DNA from: SZUA-309 sp965232595
Lineage (GTDB): Bacteria > Pseudomonadota > Gammaproteobacteria > Pseudomonadales > Azotimanducaceae
Direction of reading: 5' to 3'
DNA: 64,000 nucleotides
Assembly (NCBI GenBank): GCA_965232595.1
Contig: OZ246983.1
Location: 3,348,001 to 3,412,000 of the forward strand
A model generated the notes under the pieces. That model was not told the origin of the DNA and searched no databases. It was given only the letters and a program-made list of their open reading frames with translations. Shown here one piece after another: positions 44,210-52,728 of this stretch; the first letter of the stretch is position 1; the number at the start of each line of letters is the position of its first letter. Position numbers and translations under genes: made by a program.

Positions 44210-44971
44210 ATGCGATTCGAGGGCAAGCGGGTGATCGTCACCGGAGCGGGCTCGGGGTTTGGTGAGGCGATTGCCAGACGCTTTGCGGCTGAGGGTGCGA
44301 AGGTGCTGGCGGCGGATCTGAACCTCGCCGGGGCCGAACGGGTTGCTGGAGAGATTCAGGCGGGCGGCGGTGTGGCCCTGGCGCAGCTGGCCAACGTCGC
44401 TGAAGAAGCTGACGTCGAGGCCATGGTGCAGCGGGCGCTGGATGAGTGGGATGGCGTCGACGTGCTTGTCAATAACGCCGGCTACTCGCACCGCCAGAAG
44501 CTGCTCTGGAAGATTTCCGTGGAAGAGTTCGACGCCGTGTTCGGCGTGAATGTCCGCGGCGTGTTCCTGGGCTGCAAACATGCGATCCCGGTGATGATGG
44601 AGGCAGGCGGCGGCGTGATCGTCAACATCGCGTCAGTGGGTGCAGTTGCCCCGCGGCCCGGGGTCACACCGTACAACGGCACCAAAGGAGCGGTGCTGAC
44701 CATGACCAAGGGGCTCGCGCTCGAGTGCGCCCGCCACAACATCCGGGTGAATGCGGTCAACCCGGTCGCCGCGGAGACCGGCTTCATGAAAGGGGCGACA
44801 GGGCAGGACGAGCTGTCCGCTGATCTGAAGGCCAACCTGATCTCCACCATCCCGCTCGGCCGGCTTACGGAACCGACCGACATCGCCGCTGCGGTGACCT
44901 TTCTCGCCTCTGATGATGCTGCTTTCATCACCGGCACGGCGATGAACGTGGACGGTGGCCGAACCGTGTAA
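44210..44971 (+). CDS. SDR-family oxidoreductase
   Basis: A 253-residue classical SDR with TGAGSGFG (11-18), NNAG (88-91) and catalytic S142, Y155, K159. The C-terminal GTAMNVDGGRTV is typical of the FabG/glucose dehydrogenase branch, acting on 3-oxoacyl or hydroxy substrates. The start is the ATG at 44210, eight bases after AAGGGAG; GTG at 44201 overlaps the Shine-Dalgarno and is less likely. It heads the plus-strand set that runs through the MaoC genes. Confidence 0.92.
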   Translation: MRFEGKRVIVTGAGSGFGEAIARRFAAEGAKVLAADLNLAGAERVAGEIQAGGGVALAQLANVAEEADVEAMVQRALDEWDGVDVLVNNAGYSHRQKLLWKISVEEFDAVFGVNVRGVFLGCKHAIPVMMEAGGGVIVNIASVGAVAPRPGVTPYNGTKGAVLTMTKGLALECARHNIRVNAVNPVAAETGFMKGATGQDELSADLKANLISTIPLGRLTEPTDIAAAVTFLASDDAAFITGTAMNVDGGRTV

Positions 44972-45021
44972 ACTAGTGGGTTTTGCCCCTTACACATTCT
45001 CGAGCAACTCAGGAAGCCAGC

Positions 45022-45465
45022 ATGCAGATCGATATCGAAGAGCTGAAAGCCAAGTACCTGGATCTGGAGTTCGACCGCAAAGACTTCAGCATCGACCCGG
45101 ATAAGGTAGCGACCGTAGCGAAGATGTCCGGTGAGACCCTGCCGCAGTTCTGCGACAAGGAGCACCCGGATTTTCAGGCGCCACCCGCCTTCATCGCCAG
45201 CCTGGTTTCAGGACGCCACCTGCCGGTGGACTTTCCGCGGATCGGCGGCGTGCCCATGGACGGCGGCAAAGCGGTCACGGTGCACGCGCCGGTGCGGCCT
45301 GGCGCGTCCCTGACCGGCAAGACCCACCTGCACGACATCTACGACAAGTCCGGGCGCTCGGGCCGGATGATCTTCCTGGTTTCCAGAATGGAGCTCTTCA
45401 ACGAGGCGGGTGAGCACGTTGCTACCAGCGACTCCCGCCAGGTGATCCGGGAGAAGCAGCAATGA
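45022..45465 (+). CDS. MaoC-like hotdog protein, N-terminal (FAS1-like dehydratase) type
   Basis: A 147-residue hotdog protein resembling the N-terminal half of MaoC-type enoyl-CoA hydratases (PPAFIASLVSGRHLPVDFPRIGG, VTVHAPVRPGASLTGKTHLHDIYDK). The start is the ATG at 45022 behind AGGAAG; an earlier in-frame ATG at 44983 lacks a Shine-Dalgarno. It overlaps the next hotdog gene by 4 bp (ATGA), and the pair probably forms one heteromeric hydratase, as the ChsH1/ChsH2-type proteins do in steroid breakdown. Confidence 0.85.
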   Translation: MQIDIEELKAKYLDLEFDRKDFSIDPDKVATVAKMSGETLPQFCDKEHPDFQAPPAFIASLVSGRHLPVDFPRIGGVPMDGGKAVTVHAPVRPGASLTGKTHLHDIYDKSGRSGRMIFLVSRMELFNEAGEHVATSDSRQVIREKQQ

Positions 45466-45890
45466 GTGGCGTCAGCAACATCGCGGAGGTGGAGTTCGGC
45501 GCTGAGCTGACGCCGTTCGAGCCCGACACGTCACTGGCCGCCACCAGCGCCTTCGCCGAAGCGGTGGGCTGGACCGATGGCCGGGGCGGGCGCTTCACGG
45601 ACCACGAAGCAGCCAGAAAGGAAGGGTTTCCCGGCGCGCTGGTGCCCGGAATCATGAACATGGGCTTCCTGACCAGCATGATTCACCGCTGGTCGCCGGT
45701 TGCGGAGGTGGTGCACGTGGATACCGTGTTCAGGGCTCCGGTGATCGCGGACGAGCCCTGCACCATCAGCGCGGTGATTACGGATGTGGATGAAGACGAG
45801 TGCCTGGTGGAGCTGGATCTGACGGTCAAGAACGCCAAGGACGAAACCCGGGTCTTCGGCACGGCGAAAGTCCGGTTACCGGCGGCTTGA
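45462..45890 (+). CDS. MaoC-family hydratase partner protein
   Basis: A 142-residue hotdog protein with the central helix segment FPGALVPGIMNMGFLTSMIH and the C-terminal strand FGTAKVRLP. The canonical catalytic Asp/His pair of MaoC R-hydratases is not evident; a partner subunit at 45022 may supply it. The start overlaps the upstream stop (ATGA). Confidence 0.87.
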   Translation: MSGVSNIAEVEFGAELTPFEPDTSLAATSAFAEAVGWTDGRGGRFTDHEAARKEGFPGALVPGIMNMGFLTSMIHRWSPVAEVVHVDTVFRAPVIADEPCTISAVITDVDEDECLVELDLTVKNAKDETRVFGTAKVRLPAA

Positions 45891-45911
45891 AGCACACACA
45901 GAAAGGCACGC

Positions 45912-45932
45912 ATGAGTAGGAACGAACCATGA
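45912..45932 (+). CDS. Six-codon upstream reading frame (MSRNEP)
   Basis: ATG at 45912, six bases after GAAAGG, opens a frame of six codons whose TGA (45930-45932) overlaps the ATG of the enoyl-CoA hydratase (45929) as ATGA. Its AGGAACG also serves as Shine-Dalgarno of the main gene. It could couple translation, or be chance. Confidence 0.35.
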   Translation: MSRNEP

Positions 45933-46726
45933 GCGAGTACGAGACCATTCGGATCGACAAAGAAGGGCCTGTCGACTGGCTGACCCTGAACCGGCCTGAA
46001 GCGTTGAACGCCATCAACGTGCCAATGGTTCGGGAGCTGCGGGACTATTTCGGCTCGCTGGCGGAAGACGAGTCCGTGCGCATCGTTGTCATGCGCGGTG
46101 AGGGCAGGGCGTTCTGCGCCGGGCTCGACATCAAAGCCCACGATGCGGCGGACGAGCGGCCGTTCGGTGGCGGTATGGGCTTTCAGGGTTACCTCGCCGA
46201 GGTCTATATCCGCATGCGGCGGTGCCCGCAGCCGATCATCTCGCTGGTGCACGGCCCGGCCTGTGGCGGTGGCTTCTCGTTCGTGCTGGCGTCGGACATT
46301 CGCGTCGCCGGCGAGAGCGCGAGGATGAACGCTGCCTTTATCCGGATCGGCCTTTCTGCGTGCGACATGGGCTCTAGCTACTTTCTGCCCCGGCTGGTTG
46401 GGACTTCTGTGGCCAGCGAGCTGATGCTCACCGGTCGCTTCATCCATGCTGACCGGGCTCTGGCCACCGGCCTCGTCTCCGAGGTGGTGCCCGACGCCGA
46501 GCTCCGCGATGCGGCAGAGCCGTACCTCAAAGAAATGCTCACCACCTCACCCATGGGCCTCAGGCTCACCAAAGAAGGGCTGAACATGTCCATCGACGCA
46601 GCTGGCCTGGAAGCGGCGATGGCCATCGAGAATCGCAACCAGCTGATGTGCTCGCGAACGGAAGACGCGAAGGAAGGGATGCGCGCCTTCATCGAGAAAC
46701 GGGATCCGGTGTACACCGGCCGATAA
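45929..46726 (+). CDS. Enoyl-CoA hydratase/isomerase family protein
   Basis: A 265-residue crotonase with GEGRAFCAGLDIKAHD (about 55-70) and HGPACGGGFSFVLASD (about 105-120), and the family C-terminus FIEKRDPVYTGR. It is the third crotonase of the window. The ATG at 45929 follows AGGAACG. Together with the upstream SDR and MaoC pair it could form a complete hydratase/dehydrogenase route for an unknown acyl-CoA. Confidence 0.94.
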   Translation: MSEYETIRIDKEGPVDWLTLNRPEALNAINVPMVRELRDYFGSLAEDESVRIVVMRGEGRAFCAGLDIKAHDAADERPFGGGMGFQGYLAEVYIRMRRCPQPIISLVHGPACGGGFSFVLASDIRVAGESARMNAAFIRIGLSACDMGSSYFLPRLVGTSVASELMLTGRFIHADRALATGLVSEVVPDAELRDAAEPYLKEMLTTSPMGLRLTKEGLNMSIDAAGLEAAMAIENRNQLMCSRTEDAKEGMRAFIEKRDPVYTGR

Positions 46727-46743
46727 CGGATAAGGGAAGTAAA

Positions 46744-47301
46744 GTGGATCGAACAGACATCCTGACGAACGCCTACCGGGAAATCATCGAGCAGGTGGAT
46801 GACGTCAGTCGGCCCGGCGTGCTGGACACGCCGAAGCGAGCGGCGGTGGCCATGGAGTTTCTGACCCGGGGTTACGAGCAGACGCTCGACGAGGTCGTGA
46901 ACGACGCGCTCTTCGAGACCGACAACCGGGAGATGATCATCGTCCAGGACATCGAGCTCTACAGCCTCTGTGAGCACCACATGCTGCCCTTCATCGGCCG
47001 CGCGCACGTCGGCTACATCCCGGACGGCAAGGTGCTCGGCCTCTCCAAGGTGGCCCGGATCGTCGACATGTTCGCGCGCCGGCTGCAGATTCAGGAGCAG
47101 CTGACGTTCCAGATCGCCAACGCTCTGAAAGAGGTCACGGGCGCCAAGGACATCGGCGTGATCATCGAGGCCCAGCACCTGTGCATGATGATGCGCGGCG
47201 TGGAGAAGCAGAACTCGAGGATGAAGTCGTCGGCCATGCTCGGTGCCTTCCAGGACATACCGGCCACTCGGATGGAGTTTCTGAATCTGCTTGGCCGCTG
47301 A
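46744..47301 (+). CDS. folE: GTP cyclohydrolase I
   Basis: A 185-residue enzyme converting GTP to 7,8-dihydroneopterin triphosphate, the first step of folate synthesis. Zinc ligands are C76, H79 (SLCEHHMLPF) and C147 (QHLCMMMRGV). The start is GTG 46744, five bases after AAGGGAAG. The frame stays open upstream into the hydratase gene, but that part has no similarity. Length agrees with the short bacterial form. The next gene (MFS) is 39 bp downstream. Confidence 0.97.
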   Translation: MDRTDILTNAYREIIEQVDDVSRPGVLDTPKRAAVAMEFLTRGYEQTLDEVVNDALFETDNREMIIVQDIELYSLCEHHMLPFIGRAHVGYIPDGKVLGLSKVARIVDMFARRLQIQEQLTFQIANALKEVTGAKDIGVIIEAQHLCMMMRGVEKQNSRMKSSAMLGAFQDIPATRMEFLNLLGR

Positions 47302-47340
47302 GGCCGGCAACCCGGGCAGAGTCGTTTAGGGGAGCAGAAG

Positions 47341-48555
47341 ATCAACGCCGAGTTCCGCGCCTACCTCGGCGCTACCGCATTCTCCGGCATCGCCTTTTCC
47401 ATGCAGCAGCTGCTGGTGAGCTGGCTGCTGATCGGCGTGCTGCTGCTGCCGGCCGATCAGGTCGGGCCGCTGCAGGCGCTCATTGGCGTGCCCGGCATTT
47501 TCCTCATGCTCTGGGGTGGGGCCAGCGCCGACCGGGCGGATCCACGGTCTCTGCTCATCAAGGTGTACGCGCTGTCGCCGCTCTTGCCGTTGTTCCTGAT
47601 TGCGGTAGACCAGGTCAACGCTCTGTCGGTCGTTGCTGTCGCCCTCTGGGGCCTGGGCATGAGCGTGGTGATGTCCTTCTCCATGCCTGCCCAGCAGGCC
47701 ATCCTCAATCGGGTCTCGGGCGCAGCGCTGCAGCAGGGCGTGTCCGCCTCCACCGCGGTGGGATTTCTGGTGCAGATGGGCGGCCTCATGCTGGCAGGGC
47801 AGATGGATCGGATCGGGCTATCCTCGGTGCTGCTGGTTCAGGCGATCTGCCTGGCCGTCGGCGCGCTGGCGATCCGGCGCATTACCCCGGCGCCGCCGCC
47901 AGCGGCATCCGGGGCCAGGGAATCAGCGCTGAAGACCATCGCCGCGGGCTTCCGGGCGACCCTCGAGAGCAAGGTGATCACGCAGATCCTGACGATCAAC
48001 TTCGCCTCCAGCATCTTCAACGCCGGTGCCTTCATGACGGTCTTTCCGTTCATCATCAAGCGGGTCTACGACGGCGATGCGGCGTTGCTGGCGATCATGA
48101 TGACGGTGTTCTACGCGGGCGCTACCGTCTCCAACCTGCTGATGTATAAGCTGATGCCGTTTCTGCAGCCCGGCCGTCTGTTCCTGCTCATGCAGCTGTC
48201 GCGCATTCTGATCCTGCTGCTGCTCTGGATCGAGCCGAGCTGGTGGCTGCTGGTGGTGGCCACCGTCGCCTGGGGGGTCAACATGGGCTTCACCACGACG
48301 CTGGCCAGGACGATTGTTCAGGAGTCCGCCGCCGCCGAGTTCCGTGGCCGGATCCTGTCCGTGTTTACACTGGGGATGATGGGCAGCGCGCCGATCGGCG
48401 CCATCCTGCTGGGCATCATCATCGAGGCCTTCGGCACCCTGAACGCGCTGCTGCCGGCGATGGGCCTGTCGCTGGCTCTGTTCCTCTATGGCGTGCTCGG
48501 CACCAGCGTCTGGGGTTACCGCTCGCCGGCGGCTGGAGCATCCGCTGCGGCCTGA
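47341..48555 (+). CDS. MFS transporter
   Basis: A 12-helix-type major facilitator protein, 404 residues if it begins at ATC 47341. The first ATG (47401) lies inside helix 1 and would remove FRAYLGATAFSGIAFS; no ATG, GTG or TTG occurs between the folE stop (in the same frame) and it. ATC 47341 is six bases after AGGGGAG, an excellent Shine-Dalgarno, so a non-standard start is likely. ADRADPRSL after helix 2 is the MFS cytoplasmic loop motif. It probably exports or imports a small molecule; the substrate is unknown. Confidence 0.9.
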   Translation: MNAEFRAYLGATAFSGIAFSMQQLLVSWLLIGVLLLPADQVGPLQALIGVPGIFLMLWGGASADRADPRSLLIKVYALSPLLPLFLIAVDQVNALSVVAVALWGLGMSVVMSFSMPAQQAILNRVSGAALQQGVSASTAVGFLVQMGGLMLAGQMDRIGLSSVLLVQAICLAVGALAIRRITPAPPPAASGARESALKTIAAGFRATLESKVITQILTINFASSIFNAGAFMTVFPFIIKRVYDGDAALLAIMMTVFYAGATVSNLLMYKLMPFLQPGRLFLLMQLSRILILLLLWIEPSWWLLVVATVAWGVNMGFTTTLARTIVQESAAAEFRGRILSVFTLGMMGSAPIGAILLGIIIEAFGTLNALLPAMGLSLALFLYGVLGTSVWGYRSPAAGASAAA

Positions 48556-48626
48556 TGCGCAAAGTGCTGGTGACAGCCCTGCTGGCCATCCGGATAATGC
48601 GCCGGCTCGCACGTACTGGATAAACG

Positions 48627-49523
48627 ATGTTTCGAAATCTGCGCCTCTACCGGGTGACCGGTGACTGGCCTGCCTCCGAGGAAGAGCTCTCCAACCAGCT
48701 GATGAACCTCCCCTTCAAGCCCTGCGGTGCGTTCACCGAGCGCAGCGCCGGCTGGGAAGCGCCTGTCGCCGAGCTGCCCGAGCTGCTCGCCCGCCGGGTG
48801 GCCGGGGCTGATCTCTTCCGCTTGCGCAGCCAGAGCCGCCTGCTACCGGCAGCGGCTGTGAACGAGGCCCTCGAAGAACGGGTGGTGGAGTTCACTGGCC
48901 GCATGAGCCGCCCACCGGGACGCAAGGAGAAACGGGACCTCAAGGACGAGGTGCACGCGGAGCTGATGCCGAAGGCGCTGCTCAAGTCCGATCGGATCTG
49001 GGGCATGTACATCCAGGCGGAACGGGTGCTGGTGGTGGATACGGCCTCCGAAACCCAGGCCGATCGCTTCACCGACGCGCTGCGCTCCGCCTTCGGCTCG
49101 CTGCCGATGACGCCCATCGAGTTCAAGGAGCCAATCGCCAAGCTGCTGACCAACGTTTTTCTCGGTCAGGGCCCAACCAACTTCCTGCCTGGCCGCGAGT
49201 GCCGGATGCTGGACCCTTCCACCGGCAGCTCATCGGTGAGCTGGCTGGACATCGACCTGTCGGATGCCAGCGTGCAGAAGCACGTTCGTGACGGCCTGAA
49301 GCTGGACCGCCTGGCGCTGAACTTCGACGAGGTGGCGAGCCTGGTGCTGGACCAGGACGGCGTGGTCCGCAAGCTGAAGCTCATCGGCATGGAGAAGGTG
49401 GAAGACGGAGATGCCCTGGACGAAGACCCGATCGGCCTGCAGGACGCAGAGTTCGTGCTGACCGCGGGCGTGCTCACCCGACTGCTCGGGGCGCTCAAGA
49501 AGCAACTCGGCGGCTACGACTGA
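48627..49523 (+). CDS. rdgC: Recombination-associated protein RdgC
   Basis: A 298-residue RdgC, a ring-shaped dimeric DNA-binding protein that restrains RecA. Family features are the start MFRNLRLYR, the segment GRKEKRDLKDEV (about 99-110), LLPKAFxRS-like LMPKALLKSDRIW, and the C-terminal LLGALKKQLGGYD. Length is near the usual 300. It starts 71 bp after the MFS stop with a weak Shine-Dalgarno. RdgC is largely confined to beta- and gammaproteobacteria, which supports the host assignment. Confidence 0.96.
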   Translation: MFRNLRLYRVTGDWPASEEELSNQLMNLPFKPCGAFTERSAGWEAPVAELPELLARRVAGADLFRLRSQSRLLPAAAVNEALEERVVEFTGRMSRPPGRKEKRDLKDEVHAELMPKALLKSDRIWGMYIQAERVLVVDTASETQADRFTDALRSAFGSLPMTPIEFKEPIAKLLTNVFLGQGPTNFLPGRECRMLDPSTGSSSVSWLDIDLSDASVQKHVRDGLKLDRLALNFDEVASLVLDQDGVVRKLKLIGMEKVEDGDALDEDPIGLQDAEFVLTAGVLTRLLGALKKQLGGYD

Positions 49524-49525
49524 TC

Positions 49526-50080
49526 GTGCGCCTGATCCACGTCATCCTGCTGCTGCTGGCGGCCATTCTCGGCCTGCTGCTGAGCCTGCTGCTTGCCGAC
49601 AGCCCGGCTGGCGCAACCGGCCAGCCTCACGAGCAGATTGCGGCCATGACCGTGGGCGGCGACGGTCTGGCCCGGCTGGGTGGGCTGGGCTGGCTGATGA
49701 GCAGCATTCAGGTGCTGACCATCCTGCTGATCCATGCCCTCATTGCCCTCGGGATCAGCGAGCGGCACCGGAGCACCACGTTCTGGCTGCTGCTCGGGTC
49801 CAGCGCGGTGTTGTCGCTGCTGATCTGGATGGGCCTGTACCTCAGCTACATCGACTTCCTGGAAACCGGCCGAGCGACGATGCTGCTGGGCTTCCCGCTG
49901 CCGACGGCGCTGGCGCTGTTCGGCGTCTTCCTCGGTGGCAGCTACCTCTGCGTGATCTACATCTGGGGTTTCCGCCGCTTCGTCTTCCCGCTCGAAGATG
50001 AAGCGGCTTACGAGGCGCTGCGTGCGGCGGCGGACGAGCCGCGGAAGCCGGACGCCGCGCACGGCGGGAGCGAGGGCTGA
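49526..50080 (+). CDS. Small membrane protein next to an SSF symporter
   Basis: A 184-residue protein with four hydrophobic segments (about 3-24, 53-75, 84-105, 118-146), starting at GTG 49526, two bases after the rdgC stop. It is unrelated in sequence to named families I can recognise. Its stop overlaps the symporter start by one base (TGATG), so it may be an accessory subunit, much as small membrane proteins accompany some sodium symporters. Confidence 0.82.
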   Translation: MRLIHVILLLLAAILGLLLSLLLADSPAGATGQPHEQIAAMTVGGDGLARLGGLGWLMSSIQVLTILLIHALIALGISERHRSTTFWLLLGSSAVLSLLIWMGLYLSYIDFLETGRATMLLGFPLPTALALFGVFLGGSYLCVIYIWGFRRFVFPLEDEAAYEALRAAADEPRKPDAAHGGSEG

Positions 50081-51576
50081 TGGACGCCTTTCGGGTAGAA
50101 ATCTCGCTCGGCTTCGTGGTCGTCTACATGGTGTTCTGCGTCGTGGTGGGGATGTGGGCCATGCGCCGGACCCACGATGCCAGCGACTTCTTCGTTGCTG
50201 GCCGGCATCTGGGCCCCATGGTGGTGGCGCTGGCGGTGTTTTCCAGCACGCTCTCCGGTTTCGGCTTCGTTGGCGGCCCTGGCCTCGTCTACTCGAGCGG
50301 TTTGAGCTCGCTGTGGATGGTGATCGTTGCCGGCTTCGGCTATGCCATCGGCTTCTTCCTGGTCTCGAAACGCATTCGCATGATCGCCGGGGTGCGCAAC
50401 GCCCTGTCGCTGCCGGACGTGATTGCCGCCCGCTATCGGAGCGAATGGGCGCGCGGGCTGACCGCCGTGACCATTCTGCTCGGCGTGATGGGTTACCTGG
50501 CGACGCAGATCCTGGCCATGGCCCTGGTGCTGCAGTCGTTGCTGGGCGCCACCGAGATGTTTGCGGACATCTCGCTGATCACCTGCGTTGCCTGGTCTCT
50601 GGCGGTTCTCGTGTTTTACAGCGTGACCGGAGGCATTGTCGCCTCGGTGTACACGGATGTGATTCAGGGCGCGATCATGGCGGTGGCGGGTTTCCTCATT
50701 CTCCTGACCGCTTCCAGCGTCTACAGCGGCGGCCTGCCGGAAGCGAGCGCCGTCATCCTGGCCGACGATGCGGAGGCCGCTCTGCCGTTCGGTACCCTGG
50801 GCATGATCACGGCGCTCGGCTGGGGCTTCGTGTTCGGGGTCGGCCTGGCTGGTCAGCCGCACCTGGTGACCAAGATGATGATGAACCGGAAGATTTCCGA
50901 TAACCGGATCATCTTCCCGATGAGCCTGATCGGCTACGCGCTGGCGGCGCTGCTCTGGTTCTCCATCGGCATCATCATGCGCGCTACGGTGCTTGACGGC
51001 AGCATGGCGCCGCTCGATGCGCCGGACGCTGCGGCTCCCGTATTCCTCGCCACCTTTGCCCATCCGCTGCTGGCGGGAATTGTTTTCGCGGCGCTGTTCG
51101 CCGCCATCATGTCCACGTCTGACGCTTTCCTGAACATCGGCACCGCGGCCGTCATTCACGACCTGCCGAACGCCGTTCGCGGTCGCAGCGTCGACAACGA
51201 GCTGTTCTGGGCCCGGGTGGTCACCTGCCTGATCACCCTGGTGGCCGCTGCCTTTGCGCTCTATTCCTACTACGGCAACGACCGCCTGGTGGCGCTGCTC
51301 GGTGCCTTCGGCTGGGGAACCTTCGCCGCGGCCATCGTCCCGGTAGTGGTGTTCGGGCTGAACTGGCGCCGGGCGACGGCGAGCGCGGCGGTGGTGGCGA
51401 TCGTCACCAGCCTGGTGCTGAACTTCGCCGTGGAGATCTTCTCGATCCGGCTGCCTTATGGGGTCAGCGGCCCGTTCCTGGCCATCGTCACCTCCATGAC
51501 GCTGTTTATCGTCATTTCGCTGGCGCAGCGCGAGCCGGAGCTCGATCCGGACATCGATGAGATACTCAAGCTCTAG
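50080..51576 (+). CDS. Sodium:solute symporter (SSF family)
   Basis: A 498-residue inner-membrane transporter with about 13 helices. SSF hallmarks are MRRTHDASDFFVAGR after helix 1, SSTLSGFGFVGGPGLVY, and the GGIVASVYTDVIQGAIM signature (about 186-202). It imports an organic solute with sodium; substrates in the family include proline, pantothenate and acetate. The start is coupled to the upstream small membrane protein. Confidence 0.94.
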   Translation: MDAFRVEISLGFVVVYMVFCVVVGMWAMRRTHDASDFFVAGRHLGPMVVALAVFSSTLSGFGFVGGPGLVYSSGLSSLWMVIVAGFGYAIGFFLVSKRIRMIAGVRNALSLPDVIAARYRSEWARGLTAVTILLGVMGYLATQILAMALVLQSLLGATEMFADISLITCVAWSLAVLVFYSVTGGIVASVYTDVIQGAIMAVAGFLILLTASSVYSGGLPEASAVILADDAEAALPFGTLGMITALGWGFVFGVGLAGQPHLVTKMMMNRKISDNRIIFPMSLIGYALAALLWFSIGIIMRATVLDGSMAPLDAPDAAAPVFLATFAHPLLAGIVFAALFAAIMSTSDAFLNIGTAAVIHDLPNAVRGRSVDNELFWARVVTCLITLVAAAFALYSYYGNDRLVALLGAFGWGTFAAAIVPVVVFGLNWRRATASAAVVAIVTSLVLNFAVEIFSIRLPYGVSGPFLAIVTSMTLFIVISLAQREPELDPDIDEILKL

Positions 51577-51596
51577 AACCGTTGCGGGGAAGATCG

Positions 51597-51980
51597 ATGC
51601 TGACAAATGCCAAGCTGCAGACCCTCATCTGCACGACCCGACTGGAGGAAGCGGAGTGCTTTTACCGGGACGTGCTCGGGTTGACCCGGACGGGGACCTC
51701 GGACGGGGCAATCATCTTCGACGTTGGCGGCAGTGACCTGCGCCTGTCGCCGGTGCCGTCGCTGACACCATCGGAACACACCGTCCTCGGCTTCGCGGTT
51801 GAAGATGTGGACGCCGTGGTGGCTGGTTTGAGTGAGCAGGGCATCCCGTTCGTGACCTTCGACGGCTTCCCGCACGAGGAGAGTGGGCTGCTGAACACGC
51901 CCGATGGCTCGCGGGTCGCCTGGATCCGTGACCCGGATGGCAACCTGCTGTCGCTGGTGCAGTACGCGCGATCGCCGTAA
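51597..51980 (+). CDS. VOC-superfamily (glyoxalase-like) protein
   Basis: A 127-residue two-module VOC protein (CTTRLEEAECFYRDVLGL and a C-terminal WIRDPDGNLLSLVQY). The glutamate of the usual metal site is not clearly kept in both modules. The start is the ATG at 51597 behind GGGGAAG, rather than TTG at 51582. The function is unknown; VOC proteins include isomerases, dioxygenases and resistance proteins. Confidence 0.88.
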   Translation: MLTNAKLQTLICTTRLEEAECFYRDVLGLTRTGTSDGAIIFDVGGSDLRLSPVPSLTPSEHTVLGFAVEDVDAVVAGLSEQGIPFVTFDGFPHEESGLLNTPDGSRVAWIRDPDGNLLSLVQYARSP

Positions 51981-52100
51981 ACCCCCATTCAGCCTCGGTT
52001 CAGCGGCTCACGGCTAATCTATGCACCAAATTGGCGCTTCACGGCCGCTTTGCGGTATTTTTGCGCCGAACTTTGACCCGATTTCCCCCAGGAGTAGCGC

Positions 52101-52715
52101 ATGAGCGTGAATCTTTCTCATCGGGCGCTTGGTCGCCTGATCATCCGTGGCCTGCTTGGCAGCCTGATTCTGCTGCTGCCGTTGCAGGCCGCAGCAGACA
52201 ACTACACCGAGTCAGCGAATGCCTTCCGCAACACCGAGGCCGCTGCTCCCTTTTTTCCCCGGAGCTATGGCTACGCCGTGTTCCCGACGGTGGGCAAGGG
52301 AGGCTTCATCCTTGCTGGTGGCTATGGCCGTGGCCGGGTGTTCGTGGCGGGTGATCCGGTTGGCGATACCACGCTGACGCAGGCCTCAGTGGGCTTCCAG
52401 GTTGGTGGCCAGGCCTACACCCAGATCATCTTCTTCGAGGATGAGCGGGCCTTCCGTGAGTTCTCCCAGGGCGGCTTCGAGTTCGGCGGCCAGGTCAACG
52501 CCACCGTGATCAAGGCCAACGCCCAGGCGACCGCCAGCACGGCGGGCTCTACCGCGGGCGCCAGCGGCGGCATCGATGACGTGGAGAGCGTCTCCCCGGG
52601 TTACTACAAGGGAATGGCGGTGTTCATCATCGCCACCGGCGGCCTGATGTTCGAGGCCAGCGTCGGCGGTCAGCGCTTCACCTACCGACCCATCTCTCAG
52701 GGGATCGACGGCTGA
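52101..52715 (+). CDS. Exported SYLF-domain (YSC84-like) protein
   Basis: A 204-residue protein with a signal peptide (about 1-32, ending AAA) and a SYLF domain: YGYAVFPTVGKGGFILAGGYGRG, VGFQVGGQAYTQIIFFE and the C-terminal GLMFEASVGGQRFTY. An insert rich in Ala, Thr and Gly lies at about 140-160. The domain may bind lipids. The ATG at 52101 follows AGGAG. It is convergent with the exported methyltransferase, 13 bp between stops. A paralogous lipoprotein lies at 40942. Confidence 0.9.
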   Translation: MSVNLSHRALGRLIIRGLLGSLILLLPLQAAADNYTESANAFRNTEAAAPFFPRSYGYAVFPTVGKGGFILAGGYGRGRVFVAGDPVGDTTLTQASVGFQVGGQAYTQIIFFEDERAFREFSQGGFEFGGQVNATVIKANAQATASTAGSTAGASGGIDDVESVSPGYYKGMAVFIIATGGLMFEASVGGQRFTYRPISQGIDG

Positions 52716-52728
52716 GCCCACGCATCGC

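Noticed and set aside
50008..51606. 532-codon open frame antisense to the SSF symporter gene
   Set aside because: His/Arg/Gln-rich composition typical of a shadow frame; the plus strand encodes a clear transporter.
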